Assembly (NCBI GenBank): GCA_015063535.1 | Contig: SVTY01000003.1 | Span: 1 to 64,000 of the forward strand | Source: Oscillospiraceae bacterium | Lineage (GTDB): Bacteria; Bacillota; Clostridia; Oscillospirales; CAG-272 | Length of the DNA: 64,000 nucleotides | Direction: 5' to 3' | Part shown: positions 50,429-59,597 of the stretch, piece by piece | Numbering within the stretch: position 1 is the first letter of the stretch | How the letters are laid out: every line of letters starts with the position of its first letter | Position numbers and translations under genes: made by a program | Notes under the pieces: generated by a model | Told to the model about the DNA's origin: nothing | The model's database searches: none | The model's input: only the letters and a program-made list of their open reading frames with translations

Positions 50429-50638
50429 ATGAAAGCAGGAATCCATCCCAATTATGAAGAGTGTGTAATCCGTTGCGCATGCGGCGAGACTGTTACGACT
50501 AAGTCCACCAAGGGCGGCGAGATCAGAGTTGAAATTTGCTCCAAGTGCCATCCCTTCTTTACCGGCAAGCAGAAGTTTGTCGATGTGGGCGGACGTGTAG
50601 ACAAGTTCAAGAAGAGACTCGAAAGCGTCAACAAGTAA
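50429..50638 (+). CDS. rpmE: 50S ribosomal protein L31, zinc-binding type
   Basis: A 69-residue ribosomal protein with four zinc-ligand cysteines (CVIRCACGE and CSKC) and the typical [12 protein letters not shown]...GRVDKFKKR end. The MKAGIHPNY start at 50429 matches the family, and its ribosome site GAGG lies about 10 bases upstream; the ATG three codons earlier overlaps that site. Confidence 0.96.
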   Translation: MKAGIHPNYEECVIRCACGETVTTKSTKGGEIRVEICSKCHPFFTGKQKFVDVGGRVDKFKKRLESVNK

Positions 50639-50657
50639 TCGGAACAGATCAATTGCA

Positions 50658-50700
50658 AAAGGCAAGTCAGGTGCATGGGTACGGGCTTGCCTTTGTTTTT
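50658..50700 (+). terminator. terminator after rpmE
   Basis: AAAGGCAAG pairs with CTTGCCTTT around a loop of about 19 bases, followed by GTTTTTT. hflX begins 28 bases later. Confidence 0.7.
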
Positions 50701-50727
50701 TCAAGGCTATGAAAAGGAAGTGATCGA

Positions 50728-52038
50728 ATGGCAGAACAACAGGAACAAAAACAAATGCGGGACAAGGCGGCATTGGTCGGGCTTGTGTGGGGGGGAGAAA
50801 CGCAGGAGAGCGTAGACCGAAGCCTTGACGAGCTTGCGGGCTTGCTGGATACGGCAGGCGGCGAGGCGGTGGTGCGCATGACCCAAAGCAAGGAGGCACC
50901 CGATGCCCGCACCATGATCGGAAGCGGAAAGGCGGCGGAGCTTGCCTATCTGTGCGCCTGCAACGGCGTGACGCTTGTGGTCTTTGACTGTGAGCTGTCT
51001 CCGTCTCAGATACGGAATTTAGAAGATATTATGGGAGACGGCGTGCGAGTGATCGACCGCTCTATGCTGATCTTGGATATTTTTGCTTTGCATGCCGTTA
51101 CGGGAGAGGGAAAGCTTCAGGTGGAGCTGGCTCAGCTGAAATATACAGCGCCCCGCTTGGTGGGACACGGAACCGAGTTGTCCCGACTGGGCGGCGGTAT
51201 CGGTACCCGAGGTCCGGGAGAATCCAAGCTGGAGACCGACCGACGGCACATGATGCGCCGTATGCGGGCGCTGGAGGAGCAGATCGCCGAAATGGACAAG
51301 AACCGCAAGACCATGCGAAACGCACGGGATCGGAGCGGCATTCCCGAGGTCGCCATTGTCGGGTATACCAATGCGGGAAAATCCACTCTGCTGAACCGTC
51401 TGACCGATGCGGGCATTTTGGCGGAGGATAAGCTCTTTGCCACCTTGGATCCCACAACGAGAAAATTCATCTTGCCCTGCGGAGAGCCGATCCTGCTGAC
51501 CGATACCGTCGGCTTTATCAATAAGCTGCCCCATCACCTGATCCGAGCCTTCCGTTCTACCTTGGAGGAAGCGTGTCGGGCAGATATTCTGCTGGTGCTG
51601 ACCGATGCCTCCGACCCGAATTTCCGAGAACAGCTTCAGGTCACCGAGACCTTGCTTTCGGAGCTGGGAGCGGGTGGAAAGCCTACCTTGTATGTATTCA
51701 ACAAATGCGATAAGGGCATGGCGGAAACGGGGCGGATCGGCAGTGCGGCAGTATCGGAAAACATCGTGTATATTTCCGCAAGGACAGGGCAGGGGGTCGA
51801 TGGAATGATCGCCCGCTTGGAGACACTGGCTTCTGCGGGAAAACGGCGAGTGACGTATCGGATCCCCAATTCGGACGGAGGTGCGCTGAATACACTGTAC
51901 CGTGTGGCTGCCGTAGAGAGCGTGGAATACGGTGCTGAGTCGATGACCGTTGTTGCCATGGCGGATGCCAAGGCAAGAGGCATGATGCGCCGCTATGCGG
52001 TGGATGATGTGCTTGAAACAGAGGAAGAGGAATATTGA
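50728..52038 (+). CDS. hflX: ribosome-associated GTPase HflX
   Basis: A 436-residue GTPase that splits stalled or hibernating ribosomes. The N-terminal HflX domain has GSGKAAEL and FDCELSPSQIRNLE, and the glycine-rich GGGIGTRGPGESKLE stretch follows. Then comes the G domain, with P-loop GYTNAGKST, DTVGF and NKCD. Length is standard. ATG preceded by GGAAGTGATCGA (weak site). Confidence 0.95.
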   Translation: MAEQQEQKQMRDKAALVGLVWGGETQESVDRSLDELAGLLDTAGGEAVVRMTQSKEAPDARTMIGSGKAAELAYLCACNGVTLVVFDCELSPSQIRNLEDIMGDGVRVIDRSMLILDIFALHAVTGEGKLQVELAQLKYTAPRLVGHGTELSRLGGGIGTRGPGESKLETDRRHMMRRMRALEEQIAEMDKNRKTMRNARDRSGIPEVAIVGYTNAGKSTLLNRLTDAGILAEDKLFATLDPTTRKFILPCGEPILLTDTVGFINKLPHHLIRAFRSTLEEACRADILLVLTDASDPNFREQLQVTETLLSELGAGGKPTLYVFNKCDKGMAETGRIGSAAVSENIVYISARTGQGVDGMIARLETLASAGKRRVTYRIPNSDGGALNTLYRVAAVESVEYGAESMTVVAMADAKARGMMRRYAVDDVLETEEEEY

Positions 52039-52073
52039 AAACTGCCCCGATTCAACACGAATCGGGGCAGTTG
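52039..52073. terminator. bidirectional terminator
   Basis: AACTGCCCCGATTC and GAATCGGGGCAGTT around a 5-base loop, between the convergent hflX and antiporter genes. Confidence 0.8.
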
Positions 52074-52078
52074 CTATG

Positions 52079-53368
52079 TTATTCGGTTTTTGCGTTCTTT
52101 GCCGCAAGGAATTTATGCCGTTCGCTGGTTTTTCCTTCCGGAATGATCTCACCCGCCTTGGTCAGAGCGATCTTGGTCAGCATGGGGCCGATCAGCTCAT
52201 ATACCAAAACGGCAAACAGTGTGATCTGCGCCACGATGGCACCCTCCGGGCCAAGCGCCTCGGATTTGATTGCCATGCCCAAGGCAACGCCTGCCTGCGG
52301 CAGGAGGGTCACACCCAAATAGCGGACGATCTGCTTGTCGCACTTGACCGCCTTGGCACTGAGAGAGGCACCGCTGTATTTGCCTGCCGAGCGGGCAATG
52401 ATATATACCACACCGACGATGACAATGGCAATGTCGGTAAAGACCGAAAGCTCCAGCTCCGCACCGCTGATGACAAAGAAAAGGATAAACAGGGGGGCAG
52501 TCCAACGATCCAACCGATCCATCAGCTCCTCAGAGAAGTCGCAGATGTTGCAGAACACCGTACCGAGCATCATGCAGACCAACAGAGAGGAGAAGGCAAC
52601 GTGGATACCAAAGATCTCAAATTTGACCATCGACAGCGCCACCGTCAGAAAAACGAAGGCGACCGACATGGAAAGACGCTTGGAGCGAGAATGGAAAAAT
52701 CGCTCACAGAAGGTAAAGAGCAACCCCATCACAAAGCCGAGCAAGAGCGACAGCACGACCTCCAGCAGAGGCTCAACGATGATCGAAACGATGCTGATGC
52801 TTCCCGACAGCATTGCCTTTGCCACACCGAAGGAGGTGGCGAACAGCACCAGTCCCACGGCGTCATCCAATGCCACAATGGGAAGCAGGATGTCGGTCAG
52901 CGGGCCCTTCGCCTTGTACTGACGGACGACCATCAGCGTGGCAGCGGGAGCGGTTGCCGAAGCAATGGCACCCAAAACGATAGCAGCGGGAAGGGAGAGC
53001 TTATCGGGCATTAGGAAATGCAGTCCGATCAAAATAGCATCGACCAGCAAGGTCGTAATGACCGCTTGGAAAATACCGATGATCGTTGCCTGTCTGCCTG
53101 TCTTTTTCAATTGGCCCAAGCGAAATTCGTTTCCGATGGAAAAGGCAATAAAGCCCAGTGCCACATCGGACACCAGCGAATAGAACTTGACATTTGCCAT
53201 ATCGGTAAAGCCCAGCCCCGAAACACCCAGCTGTCCCAGTACATAGGGGCCGACCAAAATACCCGCAACCAGATAGGCGGTCACGGCGGGAAGCTTTACC
53301 AGCTTTGCCAAACGGGAAAGCAACAGACCTGCCAATAACGCTACCGACAGACTGAATAAGATCTGCAT
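52079..53368 (-). CDS. Kef-type cation/proton antiporter (CPA2 family)
   Basis: A 429-residue membrane protein with about 12 helices and the NhaA-like fold. Landmarks are YLVAGILVGPYVLGQLG and LGAIASATAPAATLMVV, a broken-helix stretch of the family, then VALDDAVGLVLFA with two Asp residues. It lacks the C-terminal RCK/TrkA domain of KefB/C, so it is a short form. It probably exchanges Na+ or K+ for protons in pH or osmotic balance. Start ATG after GGAGGTACTGTT. Confidence 0.9.
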   Translation of the reverse strand: MQILFSLSVALLAGLLLSRLAKLVKLPAVTAYLVAGILVGPYVLGQLGVSGLGFTDMANVKFYSLVSDVALGFIAFSIGNEFRLGQLKKTGRQATIIGIFQAVITTLLVDAILIGLHFLMPDKLSLPAAIVLGAIASATAPAATLMVVRQYKAKGPLTDILLPIVALDDAVGLVLFATSFGVAKAMLSGSISIVSIIVEPLLEVVLSLLLGFVMGLLFTFCERFFHSRSKRLSMSVAFVFLTVALSMVKFEIFGIHVAFSSLLVCMMLGTVFCNICDFSEELMDRLDRWTAPLFILFFVISGAELELSVFTDIAIVIVGVVYIIARSAGKYSGASLSAKAVKCDKQIVRYLGVTLLPQAGVALGMAIKSEALGPEGAIVAQITLFAVLVYELIGPMLTKIALTKAGEIIPEGKTSERHKFLAAKNAKTE

Positions 53369-53419
53369 AACAGTACCTCCAAAGAATCAAAACATTGTCT
53401 GAAAATGTGCCACCCAGTG

Positions 53420-53448
53420 ATTATAGCATGTTTGCCGAAAAATGTCAA
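53420..53448 (-). promoter_or_regulatory. promoter of the antiporter gene
   Basis: Minus-strand TTGACA (53448-53443), 17-base spacer ending TGC, TATAAT (53425-53420). Confidence 0.78.
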
Positions 53449-53519
53449 GAAGAAAGTGAAAAATCCTTCCGATTATTTTATTTATTTTTTTGCTTTGTCT
53501 TTTTCTATCAAAAAAGAAG

Positions 53520-53548
53520 GCGCAAGTCCGCTGAAAACGGACTTGCGC
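53520..53548 (-). terminator. terminator of the LytM-domain gene
   Basis: GCGCAAGTCCG and CGGACTTGCGC around a 7-base loop, 12 bases past the stop; the minus strand continues into a TTCTTTTTT run. Confidence 0.85.
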
Positions 53549-53560
53549 AACATTTCTTGA

Positions 53561-54328
53561 TTATTCGCCGTGAGAGGCGTCAATGGAAAGAGACTCCAAG
53601 GCTTTTTCATTGAAATATTCCAAAGGGTCTACCGCCAAATCATCTATCGTCATTTCAAAGTGAAGATGCGGCTCCTCCGCAATTTCCATCAGAGCACTCT
53701 CGCCCACCGATGCGATCAGCTGACCCGAACGGACGGAGCAACCCTCCACAATGCCATCGGGCAGAGTCTCGGACAGGTTTTTGTACACGGTCAGGCAGTT
53801 TCCACTGTGCTTGACGGCAATACAGTAGCCCATCATGGGATCAGACCAGATCTTGGACACGGTTCCGTCTGCCGCCGCATAAACGGGCGCATTTTCTGCC
53901 GTTACGATATCCAGGCCCACATGCACACGGTAGTCATTGAGGGTGTTGGAATAGACTTGGATATCGGTATCGTGCTTTTTGGACAGAGCACCGCTGACGG
54001 GCAAAATAAAGGAAGGGAGCTTGTTTTCCACCTGAGAAGCTCCGTTTTGGGGCTTGCTCACGGTAGGTGCGGAGGTGTCGGGGGTGGAAACTGTGTCGTT
54101 GGGGAGAGAAGGGGTGTTGTTTTCTGTTCCCGTGACGTCGGAAACAGCACCCGAATCGGTGGCGTCGGGAAGCTCGTTCTTTTTCTTGGAACGGTTGGTG
54201 GCAATGGTGACGGATACGATGACGGTAATAGCGATCACCAGCATGACAACGGTGATCACGGTTGCACGGTTGATCTTTGTATTTTTCAATTTTTCATGCA
54301 GACCGCTTTTTTTAGGTTGTTCAGACAT
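53561..54328 (-). CDS. membrane-anchored LytM/M23 peptidase, possibly SpoIIQ
   Basis: A 255-residue protein with a short basic cytosolic start, one membrane helix (about residues 22-43, VITVVMLVIAITVIVSVTIA), a disordered Ser/Thr/Pro/Asp linker, and a LytM zinc-peptidase domain. Zinc ligands appear intact: HVGLD and HLHFE. The topology, length and sporulating host suggest SpoIIQ, the forespore protein that binds SpoIIIAH across the septum; several clostridial SpoIIQ proteins keep the zinc site that Bacillus has lost. A vegetative cell-wall peptidase is the alternative. I did not find a convincing forespore promoter. Start ATG at 54328. Confidence 0.75.
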   Translation of the reverse strand: MSEQPKKSGLHEKLKNTKINRATVITVVMLVIAITVIVSVTIATNRSKKKNELPDATDSGAVSDVTGTENNTPSLPNDTVSTPDTSAPTVSKPQNGASQVENKLPSFILPVSGALSKKHDTDIQVYSNTLNDYRVHVGLDIVTAENAPVYAAADGTVSKIWSDPMMGYCIAVKHSGNCLTVYKNLSETLPDGIVEGCSVRSGQLIASVGESALMEIAEEPHLHFEMTIDDLAVDPLEYFNEKALESLSIDASHGE

Positions 54329-54460
54329 AATTTTCAAACTCCTTTTGCGTTATTACTGTTACTATTTTTGCCACATTGTACGCCATTATTCAGAGGGATG
54401 GAAAATCTGATAAATTTTTCGGATTTTTTAAAAATCTGTGGATAAAATGTGGGAATGTTC

Positions 54461-54489
54461 TTGAATTTTTGAGAAAATTATGATAGAAT
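54461..54489 (+). promoter_or_regulatory. promoter of the glycerophosphodiesterase gene
   Basis: TTGAAT (54461-54466), 17-base spacer ending TGA, TAGAAT (54484-54489). Confidence 0.6.
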
Positions 54490-54543
54490 TATATGGAAGA
54501 GAACTGTTCTCAATGAAAATAAATCTGCGTAAGGAGACTCAAC

Positions 54544-55380
54544 ATGAACTTTGGTTTAAAAGAATGTGCAAAGGCGCATCCCTTGATCGTGGCGCATCGC
54601 GGACAGGCGGGGGGAAATATTCCCTGTAATACACTTGCTTCCTATGAAACGGCATTGAAACAGGGTGCGGATATGATCGAGATCGACATCAGCCGTACCG
54701 CTGACGGCAAGCTGGTGATCTTCCACCCCGGCATGGAGCCGGTTCACCTATATTGCAACCGTCGTATTCCCAATATGACATGGGACGAGGTAAAGCAACT
54801 GCGGTACGTAAACTACGATAATGTACCCACTCAGTTCGGGATCGTTACCTTTGACGAATTGCTGGAGCAGTTCAAGGGTCGTTGTTATATCAATGTAGAT
54901 AAATTTTGGGGTTGTCCCGAGGATATCTACCGCACGCTCAAGCACCACGATGTTTTGGATCAGGTTTTGGTAAAGAGTGCACTTTCGGAAAAGGTATTAA
55001 AGGTATTGGAGGAGCTGGCACCTGAGCTTCCCTTTATGCCGATTGTTCAGGAATCTCACCCCATGCATGAGGAGCTGATGAAGCGAAATGTCAATTATAT
55101 CGGAGCCGAGGTGCTCTTTAAGAAAGACGACAGTTATTTGGCGACCGAGGAATTTATTGAGGGTATGCATAAGGACGGAAAGCTGGTATGGGTCAATTCC
55201 ATCATTTATGCGCATACAGCCCAGCTTTCGGGCGGACATTCCGATGACACGGCGCTGACTTATTCTATGGAATACGGATGGGGCTGGCTTGCCGATCGGG
55301 GCTATGACTTTATCCAGACCGATTGGACGATGATGCTTGTTCAATTTCTGAAGGAAACCGGACGGTACTACCGCAAATAA
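54544..55380 (+). CDS. glycerophosphodiester phosphodiesterase family protein
   Basis: A 278-residue cytosolic GDPD-fold TIM barrel. The N-terminal VAHRGQ has the conserved His-Arg-Gly, MIEIDIS supplies the metal-binding Glu-x-Asp, and KLVIFHPG the second His. Later YINVDKF and IGAEVLF strands fit the fold. It should release glycerol 3-phosphate from lipid head groups, but the stretch after FHPG differs from ordinary GDPD enzymes, so another phosphodiester is possible. No signal peptide. Confidence 0.85.
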   Translation: MNFGLKECAKAHPLIVAHRGQAGGNIPCNTLASYETALKQGADMIEIDISRTADGKLVIFHPGMEPVHLYCNRRIPNMTWDEVKQLRYVNYDNVPTQFGIVTFDELLEQFKGRCYINVDKFWGCPEDIYRTLKHHDVLDQVLVKSALSEKVLKVLEELAPELPFMPIVQESHPMHEELMKRNVNYIGAEVLFKKDDSYLATEEFIEGMHKDGKLVWVNSIIYAHTAQLSGGHSDDTALTYSMEYGWGWLADRGYDFIQTDWTMMLVQFLKETGRYYRK

Positions 55381-55392
55381 GTATTCATAAGG

Positions 55393-55429
55393 AAAACAGG
55401 GCAAAGCGAACCGCTTTTGCCCTGTTTTA
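55393..55429 (+). terminator. terminator after the GDPD gene
   Basis: AAAACAGGGCAAAGCG and CGCTTTTGCCCTGTTTT pair with one bulged base around a 3-base loop. Confidence 0.8.
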
Positions 55430-55486
55430 TAAGGGGAAGCCGAGACGAAATTTTTGCATTGTTACAGTAGGATGTGAATTTTTGAC

Positions 55487-55515
55487 TTGACAAATGGAAA
55501 ATTGTATGATATAAT
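55487..55515 (+). promoter_or_regulatory. full-consensus promoter of the tRNA-Ser(TGA) unit
   Basis: TTGACA (55487-55492), 17-base spacer ending TGA, TATAAT (55510-55515). The tRNA starts about 206 bases downstream of the expected transcription start, leaving an unusually long leader. Confidence 0.85.
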
Positions 55516-55530
55516 GATGCGGTGGATAGA

Positions 55531-55671
55531 TACGGAGGCATATCGAAGCGGGGACGTTGCCGAGCGCTGCCTGTGGCAGAAGAAGCGAGGCATAAGGAGT
55601 GGCAGCGGTCGAAATTTTGTGAGCGAGTGCGAGCGAAAAATTTCGGGCACCGCAACAGGACATAACGAGGC
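55531..55671 (+). pseudogene. rearranged partial copy of tRNA-Ser(TGA) in the leader
   Basis: Bases 55531-55551 are identical to 55725-55745, which spans the first 18 bases of the functional tRNA-Ser downstream. CATAACGAGGC at 55661-55671 matches the next tRNA piece at 55747-55757. About 109 bases separate these pieces here, including a strong hairpin (55605-55618 with 37-53 of the same line, core CGAAATTTT/AAAATTTCG). The anticodon stem and the rest of the tRNA are missing. It looks like an old tRNA copy interrupted by an insertion, but a structured leader RNA is possible. Confidence 0.55.
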
Positions 55672-55727
55672 GGAGCCGAGAAAATTTAATATTGAATGTT
55701 GAGCTTTTTGAGCTTTAACATATATAC

Positions 55728-55819
55728 GGAGGCATATCGAAGCGGTCATAACGAGGCTGTCTTGAAAACAGTTTGCGCCTGATAAGCGCACGGGGGTTCG
55801 AATCCCTCTGCCTCCGCCA
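55728..55819 (+). tRNA. tRNA-Ser (anticodon TGA), CCA encoded
   Basis: A 92-base gene. The acceptor stem is GGAGGCA with TGCCTCC, discriminator G and CCA. The anticodon loop CTTGAAA gives TGA. It has a long variable arm and the GTTCGAATC T-loop. Confidence 0.96.
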
Positions 55820-55857
55820 AAAAGACGGCAAGTCAAATCGTTGACTTGCCGTCTTTT
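55819..55857. terminator. terminator of tRNA-Ser(TGA)
   Basis: AAAAGACGGCAAGTCAA and TTGACTTGCCGTCTTTT around ATCG directly after the tRNA; symmetric, so it also serves the convergent AraC-family gene. Confidence 0.9.
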
Positions 55858-55878
55858 GCCTTTCTTATTCTCACCCGA

Positions 55879-56814
55879 TCACTCCGTCGCAGGACTGGGA
55901 CGGTGCTCCTTGGCAAAGGAGCGGATCCGCTTTCTTGTCTCGCCGGGAGACATTTTTTCTTCTTTTTTAAACATGCGGCTGAAATAATTGGGATCGTCGT
56001 AGCCAAGCTCATAGGCGATCTCCTTGATCGACATCTCGGTAGAGCGCAGGAGTTCAATGGCATGAAAGACCTTGTTTCGGTTGATATGATGAATGGGCGT
56101 GGTCTTCAGATGCTTGTGGAACAGGCGAATCAGATGCTGAGGGGATACATTGCAATGCTCGCACAGCTGTTCAATGGTGATCTTCTGCCGATAGTTTTTG
56201 TTGATATAGATCAGTGCCCTTTGGAGCGGGATCGGATATTGCTGTTGATTCAGATGTGCGTTGTGACGAAATTCGGTCATAGCGGCTTGTCCCAATACCG
56301 CCAAAAGCTCCATCAGCGTCAGCGAGGTCATCAGATTGCTGTAATGCTTGTTATAGGATTCCTTGTGAATGCGGTTGGCAAGCTCGGCGAGAAGCTCGGT
56401 CTTTTCCTTGTCCTCGATCACTCGGGGCAGAAAAATATACCGATCGATCTTTTGCTCTCCCACAGCGGGAGCCACGATATATTCATTCATGCTGTCCACA
56501 CTGGATTGTGCGTACTCCCTCATTTCATTCCATGTAATGGCGACGATCGGCTCCTCCGTTGTGAAATGGATGTACAGCATGGTGCAGAACATGTCCTTGT
56601 ACGGCTTGCGTACATAGGGCTGCTCTGCCGGGATCAGCACAAACTGCCCGGGCGATACCAAGCTGTCCTCTCCGTTTACCGTAAAAATGCAAGAGCCATC
56701 CTTCATGTAGACCAAAATATTTCGCTTATCGGCGCACCGCCATACGGTCTTACGGGTGTGGACCGACCGTTCTCGGATCACGGGAAGCGGGGTGGTTGGA
56801 ATACGATAATACAT
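55879..56814 (-). CDS. AraC-family transcriptional regulator
   Basis: A 311-residue regulator. The N-terminal cupin-like ligand domain covers about residues 1-170 (NGEDSLVSPGQFVLIPAEQP), and two C-terminal helix-turn-helix motifs follow (ITIEQLCEHCNVSPQHLIRL; SIKEIAYELGYDDPNYFSRMF). Such proteins usually sense a sugar. It starts 26 bases after asnA on the same strand, so it may be co-transcribed, although no functional link to asparagine synthesis is evident. Confidence 0.9.
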   Translation of the reverse strand: MYYRIPTTPLPVIRERSVHTRKTVWRCADKRNILVYMKDGSCIFTVNGEDSLVSPGQFVLIPAEQPYVRKPYKDMFCTMLYIHFTTEEPIVAITWNEMREYAQSSVDSMNEYIVAPAVGEQKIDRYIFLPRVIEDKEKTELLAELANRIHKESYNKHYSNLMTSLTLMELLAVLGQAAMTEFRHNAHLNQQQYPIPLQRALIYINKNYRQKITIEQLCEHCNVSPQHLIRLFHKHLKTTPIHHINRNKVFHAIELLRSTEMSIKEIAYELGYDDPNYFSRMFKKEEKMSPGETRKRIRSFAKEHRPSPATE

Positions 56815-56840
56815 ACAAATACCTGTATCCGATCAACAAC

Positions 56841-57848
56841 TCAGAGCAACGGGATCCCGTTTTCTTCGCAGATCCGTACCGTTTCGCTGTCCCAGATGCT
56901 GGATTGAACCTCTCCGATATGCGCACAGCCAAGCATCAGCATACAAAGGCGGGATTGTCCAATACCGCCGCCGATGGTCAAAGGAAGCTCACCGTTCAGG
57001 AGCATTTTGTGGAAGGGAAGCGTGCGGCGGTCATCACAACCGGCAAGGGTCAGCTGACGGTCCATGGCATCGGGGTCAACACGGATGCCCATAGAGGAAA
57101 TTTCCACGCCCCGCCCCAAGGTCTCGTTCCAGAAGAACAGGTCGCCGTTGAGCTTCCAATCGTCATAGTCGGGGGCACGTCCGTCATGAGGCTTGCCCGA
57201 GCGGAGCTTGCCGCCGATCTGCATGATAAAGGCGGTCTTATGCTCCTTGACATACGCACTCTCTCGTTCGGAAGCGGTCAGATCGGGATAGCGATCCTCC
57301 AGCTCCTGCGTCGTCACAAAGGAGACCTCCCGACACAGCTCAGGGGTCAGCTGAGGGAAGCGCACCCGCAGATTTTCGTTGGTGTTGCAGATGGCGCCCA
57401 CGATGGAGCGAACGATCAGCTTCAGATATTCCTCGTTTCTTGTTTCGGGGGTAATAATTTTTTCCCAATCCCATTGATCCACATAGATGGAGTGAAGATT
57501 GTCCAGCTCCTCATCCCGTCGGATGGCATTCATATCGGTATACAGCCCGTTGCCCACCGAAAATCCGTAACGCTTCAGTGCCAGCCGCTTCCACTTGGCG
57601 AGCGAATGCACGACCTGCGCATCCACACCGATGGCGGGAACGTCAAAGGAAACGGGACGCTCATAGCCGTTCAGATTGTCATTCAGCCCCGATTCCTCGG
57701 TGACGAACAGCGGAGCGGAGACCCGTTTGAGATTCAGTGCGGAGGCAAATTCCTCCTGAAATGTTTGCTTGATATAGGCGATCGCCTTTTGCGTGTTATA
57801 GGCGTCCAAAGGCGGACGGTAGCCCTGCGGAACAAAAACCTTGTTCAT
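56841..57848 (-). CDS. asnA: aspartate--ammonia ligase (asparagine synthetase A)
   Basis: Makes asparagine from aspartate, ammonia and ATP through an aspartyl-adenylate. The 335-residue protein is a class II aminoacyl-tRNA-synthetase-like enzyme: [15 protein letters not shown] at motif 1, [20 protein letters not shown] at motif 2, and [11 protein letters not shown] at motif 3. Length is normal. The asnS gene for the tRNA synthetase lies just upstream on the same strand under its own promoter, so asparagine supply and its use are adjacent. Confidence 0.96.
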   Translation of the reverse strand: MNKVFVPQGYRPPLDAYNTQKAIAYIKQTFQEEFASALNLKRVSAPLFVTEESGLNDNLNGYERPVSFDVPAIGVDAQVVHSLAKWKRLALKRYGFSVGNGLYTDMNAIRRDEELDNLHSIYVDQWDWEKIITPETRNEEYLKLIVRSIVGAICNTNENLRVRFPQLTPELCREVSFVTTQELEDRYPDLTASERESAYVKEHKTAFIMQIGGKLRSGKPHDGRAPDYDDWKLNGDLFFWNETLGRGVEISSMGIRVDPDAMDRQLTLAGCDDRRTLPFHKMLLNGELPLTIGGGIGQSRLCMLMLGCAHIGEVQSSIWDSETVRICEENGIPLL

Positions 57849-57887
57849 GAACGTATATCCTTTCCTGTTTCTTTTGTGCTATCTTTT

Positions 57888-57916
57888 ATTATATAATAAA
57901 CTGCGCCCAAAATCAA
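57888..57916 (-). promoter_or_regulatory. promoter of asnA
   Basis: Minus-strand TTGATT (57916-57911), 17-base spacer, TATAAT (57893-57888), about 34 bases before the transcript reaches the start codon. Confidence 0.7.
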
Positions 57917-57951
57917 GAGCTTTTGAAAAGTTTCGGACAGACAGACAGAAA

Positions 57952-57983
57952 AAACAGGCTGCTCCCATAGAAACAGCCTGTTG
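57952..57983 (-). terminator. terminator of asnS
   Basis: AACAGGCTG and CAGCCTGTT arms, with T-run on the minus strand, just past the asnS stop. Confidence 0.75.
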
Positions 57984-57987
57984 ATTT

Positions 57988-59382
57988 TTAATATTCTGCA
58001 TTTCCCACCGTTCTGGGGTAGGGAATGACGTCACGAATGTTGGAGATACCCGTCAGATACATGATGATCCGCTCAAAGCCCAAGCCGTAGCCTGCGTGCT
58101 TGGTTCCTCCGTAGCGACGGAGATTCAGATACCACCAGTAATCCTCCTCGGACAGACCGCACTCCGCCATTCTGGCAGTCAGCACGTCGATCCGCTCCTC
58201 ACGCTGAGAGCCGCCGATGATCTCGCCCACACCGGGCACCAGCAAGTCCATGGCGGCAACCGTCTTGCCGTCGTCGTTGAGACGCATGTAGAACGCCTTG
58301 ATCTCCTTCGGATAGTCGATCACGAACACGGGACACTTGAACACCTGCTCGGTCAGATACCGCTCATGCTCGGTCTGAAGGTCGATGCCCCACTCCACGG
58401 GATACTTGAAGTCGGCACCGCTCTTTTTCAGAATGTCCACCGCCTCGGTGTAGGTCACCTTTTTGTAGTCGCTGTTGGCAAGAGCCACAAGACGGTCCTT
58501 CAAGCCCTTTTCCACAAAGCTGTTGAAGAAGTCGATCTCCTGCGCACAATGCGTCAGTACATGGCGGATGATGTAGCGGATCATATCCCACGCCAGCTCC
58601 ATGTTGTCATTCAGATCGGCAAAGGCGATCTCGGGCTCGATCATCCAGAATTCCGCCGCATGCCGTGCCGTGTTCGAGTTTTCCGCACGGAACGTAGGGC
58701 CGAAGGTGTAAATTTTACCGTATGCCAAGGCATAGGTCTCTCCCTCCAGCTGCCCCGATACCGTCAGATTGGCGGCTTTTCCGAAGAAATCCTGAGAATA
58801 GTCCACCGATCCGTCCTCCTTCAGGGGCGGATTTTTGGGATCCAACGTCGTCACACGGAACATCTCGCCAGCACCCTCACAGTCGGAGGCGGTAATCAGA
58901 GGCGTGTGAACATAAACAAAGCCTCTCTCATGGAAAAAGCTGTGGATGGCATATGCCGCTTCGCTCCGCACACGGAATGCGGCGGAGAACAGATTGGTTC
59001 TGGGGCGCAGATATGCCTGCTCCCGCAAAAACTCTACACTGTGACGCTTGGGCTGAAGCGGATATTCGGGGGTCGAGGTACCCTCCACGGCAATGCTTGT
59101 GGCTTTCAGCTCAAAGGGCTGCTTAGCGCCGGGGGTCAATTCGACCACACCTGTCACGATCAGTGCCGCTCCTACATTCTGTCGGGCGATCTCATCGTAA
59201 TTGTCCAGCTTGTCCCGCTCAAACACCACCTGTACACACTTGAAGCAGCTTCCGTCATTCAGATCAATAAAGCCGAATGCCTTGCTGTCCCGCAGATTGC
59301 GGACCCAGCCGCCCAAGGTCACCGTTTTGCCGCCGAATGCTTCGGGGGCTTCATAAATGGATTTGACAAACTCTCGTTTCAT
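57988..59382 (-). CDS. asnS: asparaginyl-tRNA synthetase
   Basis: Charges tRNA-Asn. The 464-residue class IIb synthetase has an N-terminal OB fold for anticodon binding ([19 protein letters not shown]), then motif 2 with [12 protein letters not shown] and motif 3 with [15 protein letters not shown]. Presence of AsnS means Asn-tRNA can be made directly, without the GatCAB route. Start ATG preceded by AAAGGAACGGT. Confidence 0.96.
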   Translation of the reverse strand: MKREFVKSIYEAPEAFGGKTVTLGGWVRNLRDSKAFGFIDLNDGSCFKCVQVVFERDKLDNYDEIARQNVGAALIVTGVVELTPGAKQPFELKATSIAVEGTSTPEYPLQPKRHSVEFLREQAYLRPRTNLFSAAFRVRSEAAYAIHSFFHERGFVYVHTPLITASDCEGAGEMFRVTTLDPKNPPLKEDGSVDYSQDFFGKAANLTVSGQLEGETYALAYGKIYTFGPTFRAENSNTARHAAEFWMIEPEIAFADLNDNMELAWDMIRYIIRHVLTHCAQEIDFFNSFVEKGLKDRLVALANSDYKKVTYTEAVDILKKSGADFKYPVEWGIDLQTEHERYLTEQVFKCPVFVIDYPKEIKAFYMRLNDDGKTVAAMDLLVPGVGEIIGGSQREERIDVLTARMAECGLSEEDYWWYLNLRRYGGTKHAGYGLGFERIIMYLTGISNIRDVIPYPRTVGNAEY

Positions 59383-59441
59383 ACTGATACCGTTCCTTTA
59401 CCTGAGTTGGGTTTTCCAAAATTTACTCATTACATTATACT

Positions 59442-59470
59442 ATTATAACACCTTATTCCCGCTTTGTCAA
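59442..59470 (-). promoter_or_regulatory. promoter of asnS
   Basis: Minus-strand TTGACA (59470-59465), 17-base spacer ending TGT, TATAAT (59447-59442). Confidence 0.8.
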
Positions 59471-59541
59471 TCATTCCCGATAAAATTTCGGCAAAGGAAC
59501 CGCCGTCATCCGCCATATATTCCGTTTTGTTTTCTTTTTTG

Positions 59542-59573
59542 ATTCTTTTTTCTTTTTCAAAAGAAAAAAGAAT
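59542..59573 (-). terminator. A/T-only hairpin after spoVAE
   Basis: ATTCTTTTTTCTTTT and AAAAGAAAAAAGAAT around TC. Perfect but nearly pure A/T, so only a possible terminator for the SpoVA genes. Confidence 0.45.
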
Positions 59574-59597
59574 ATACGTTCTCTCTTTCTTCCTTCT

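Noticed and set aside
55487..55702. A 71-codon plus-strand frame in the tRNA leader
   Set aside because: Its start lies on the -35 box of the promoter, and it covers the tRNA-like repeat; no ribosome site or homology.
55462..55836. A minus-strand frame whose product includes GGGRGIRTPVRLS
   Set aside because: This is the well-known artefact of translating the reverse complement of a tRNA-Ser gene.
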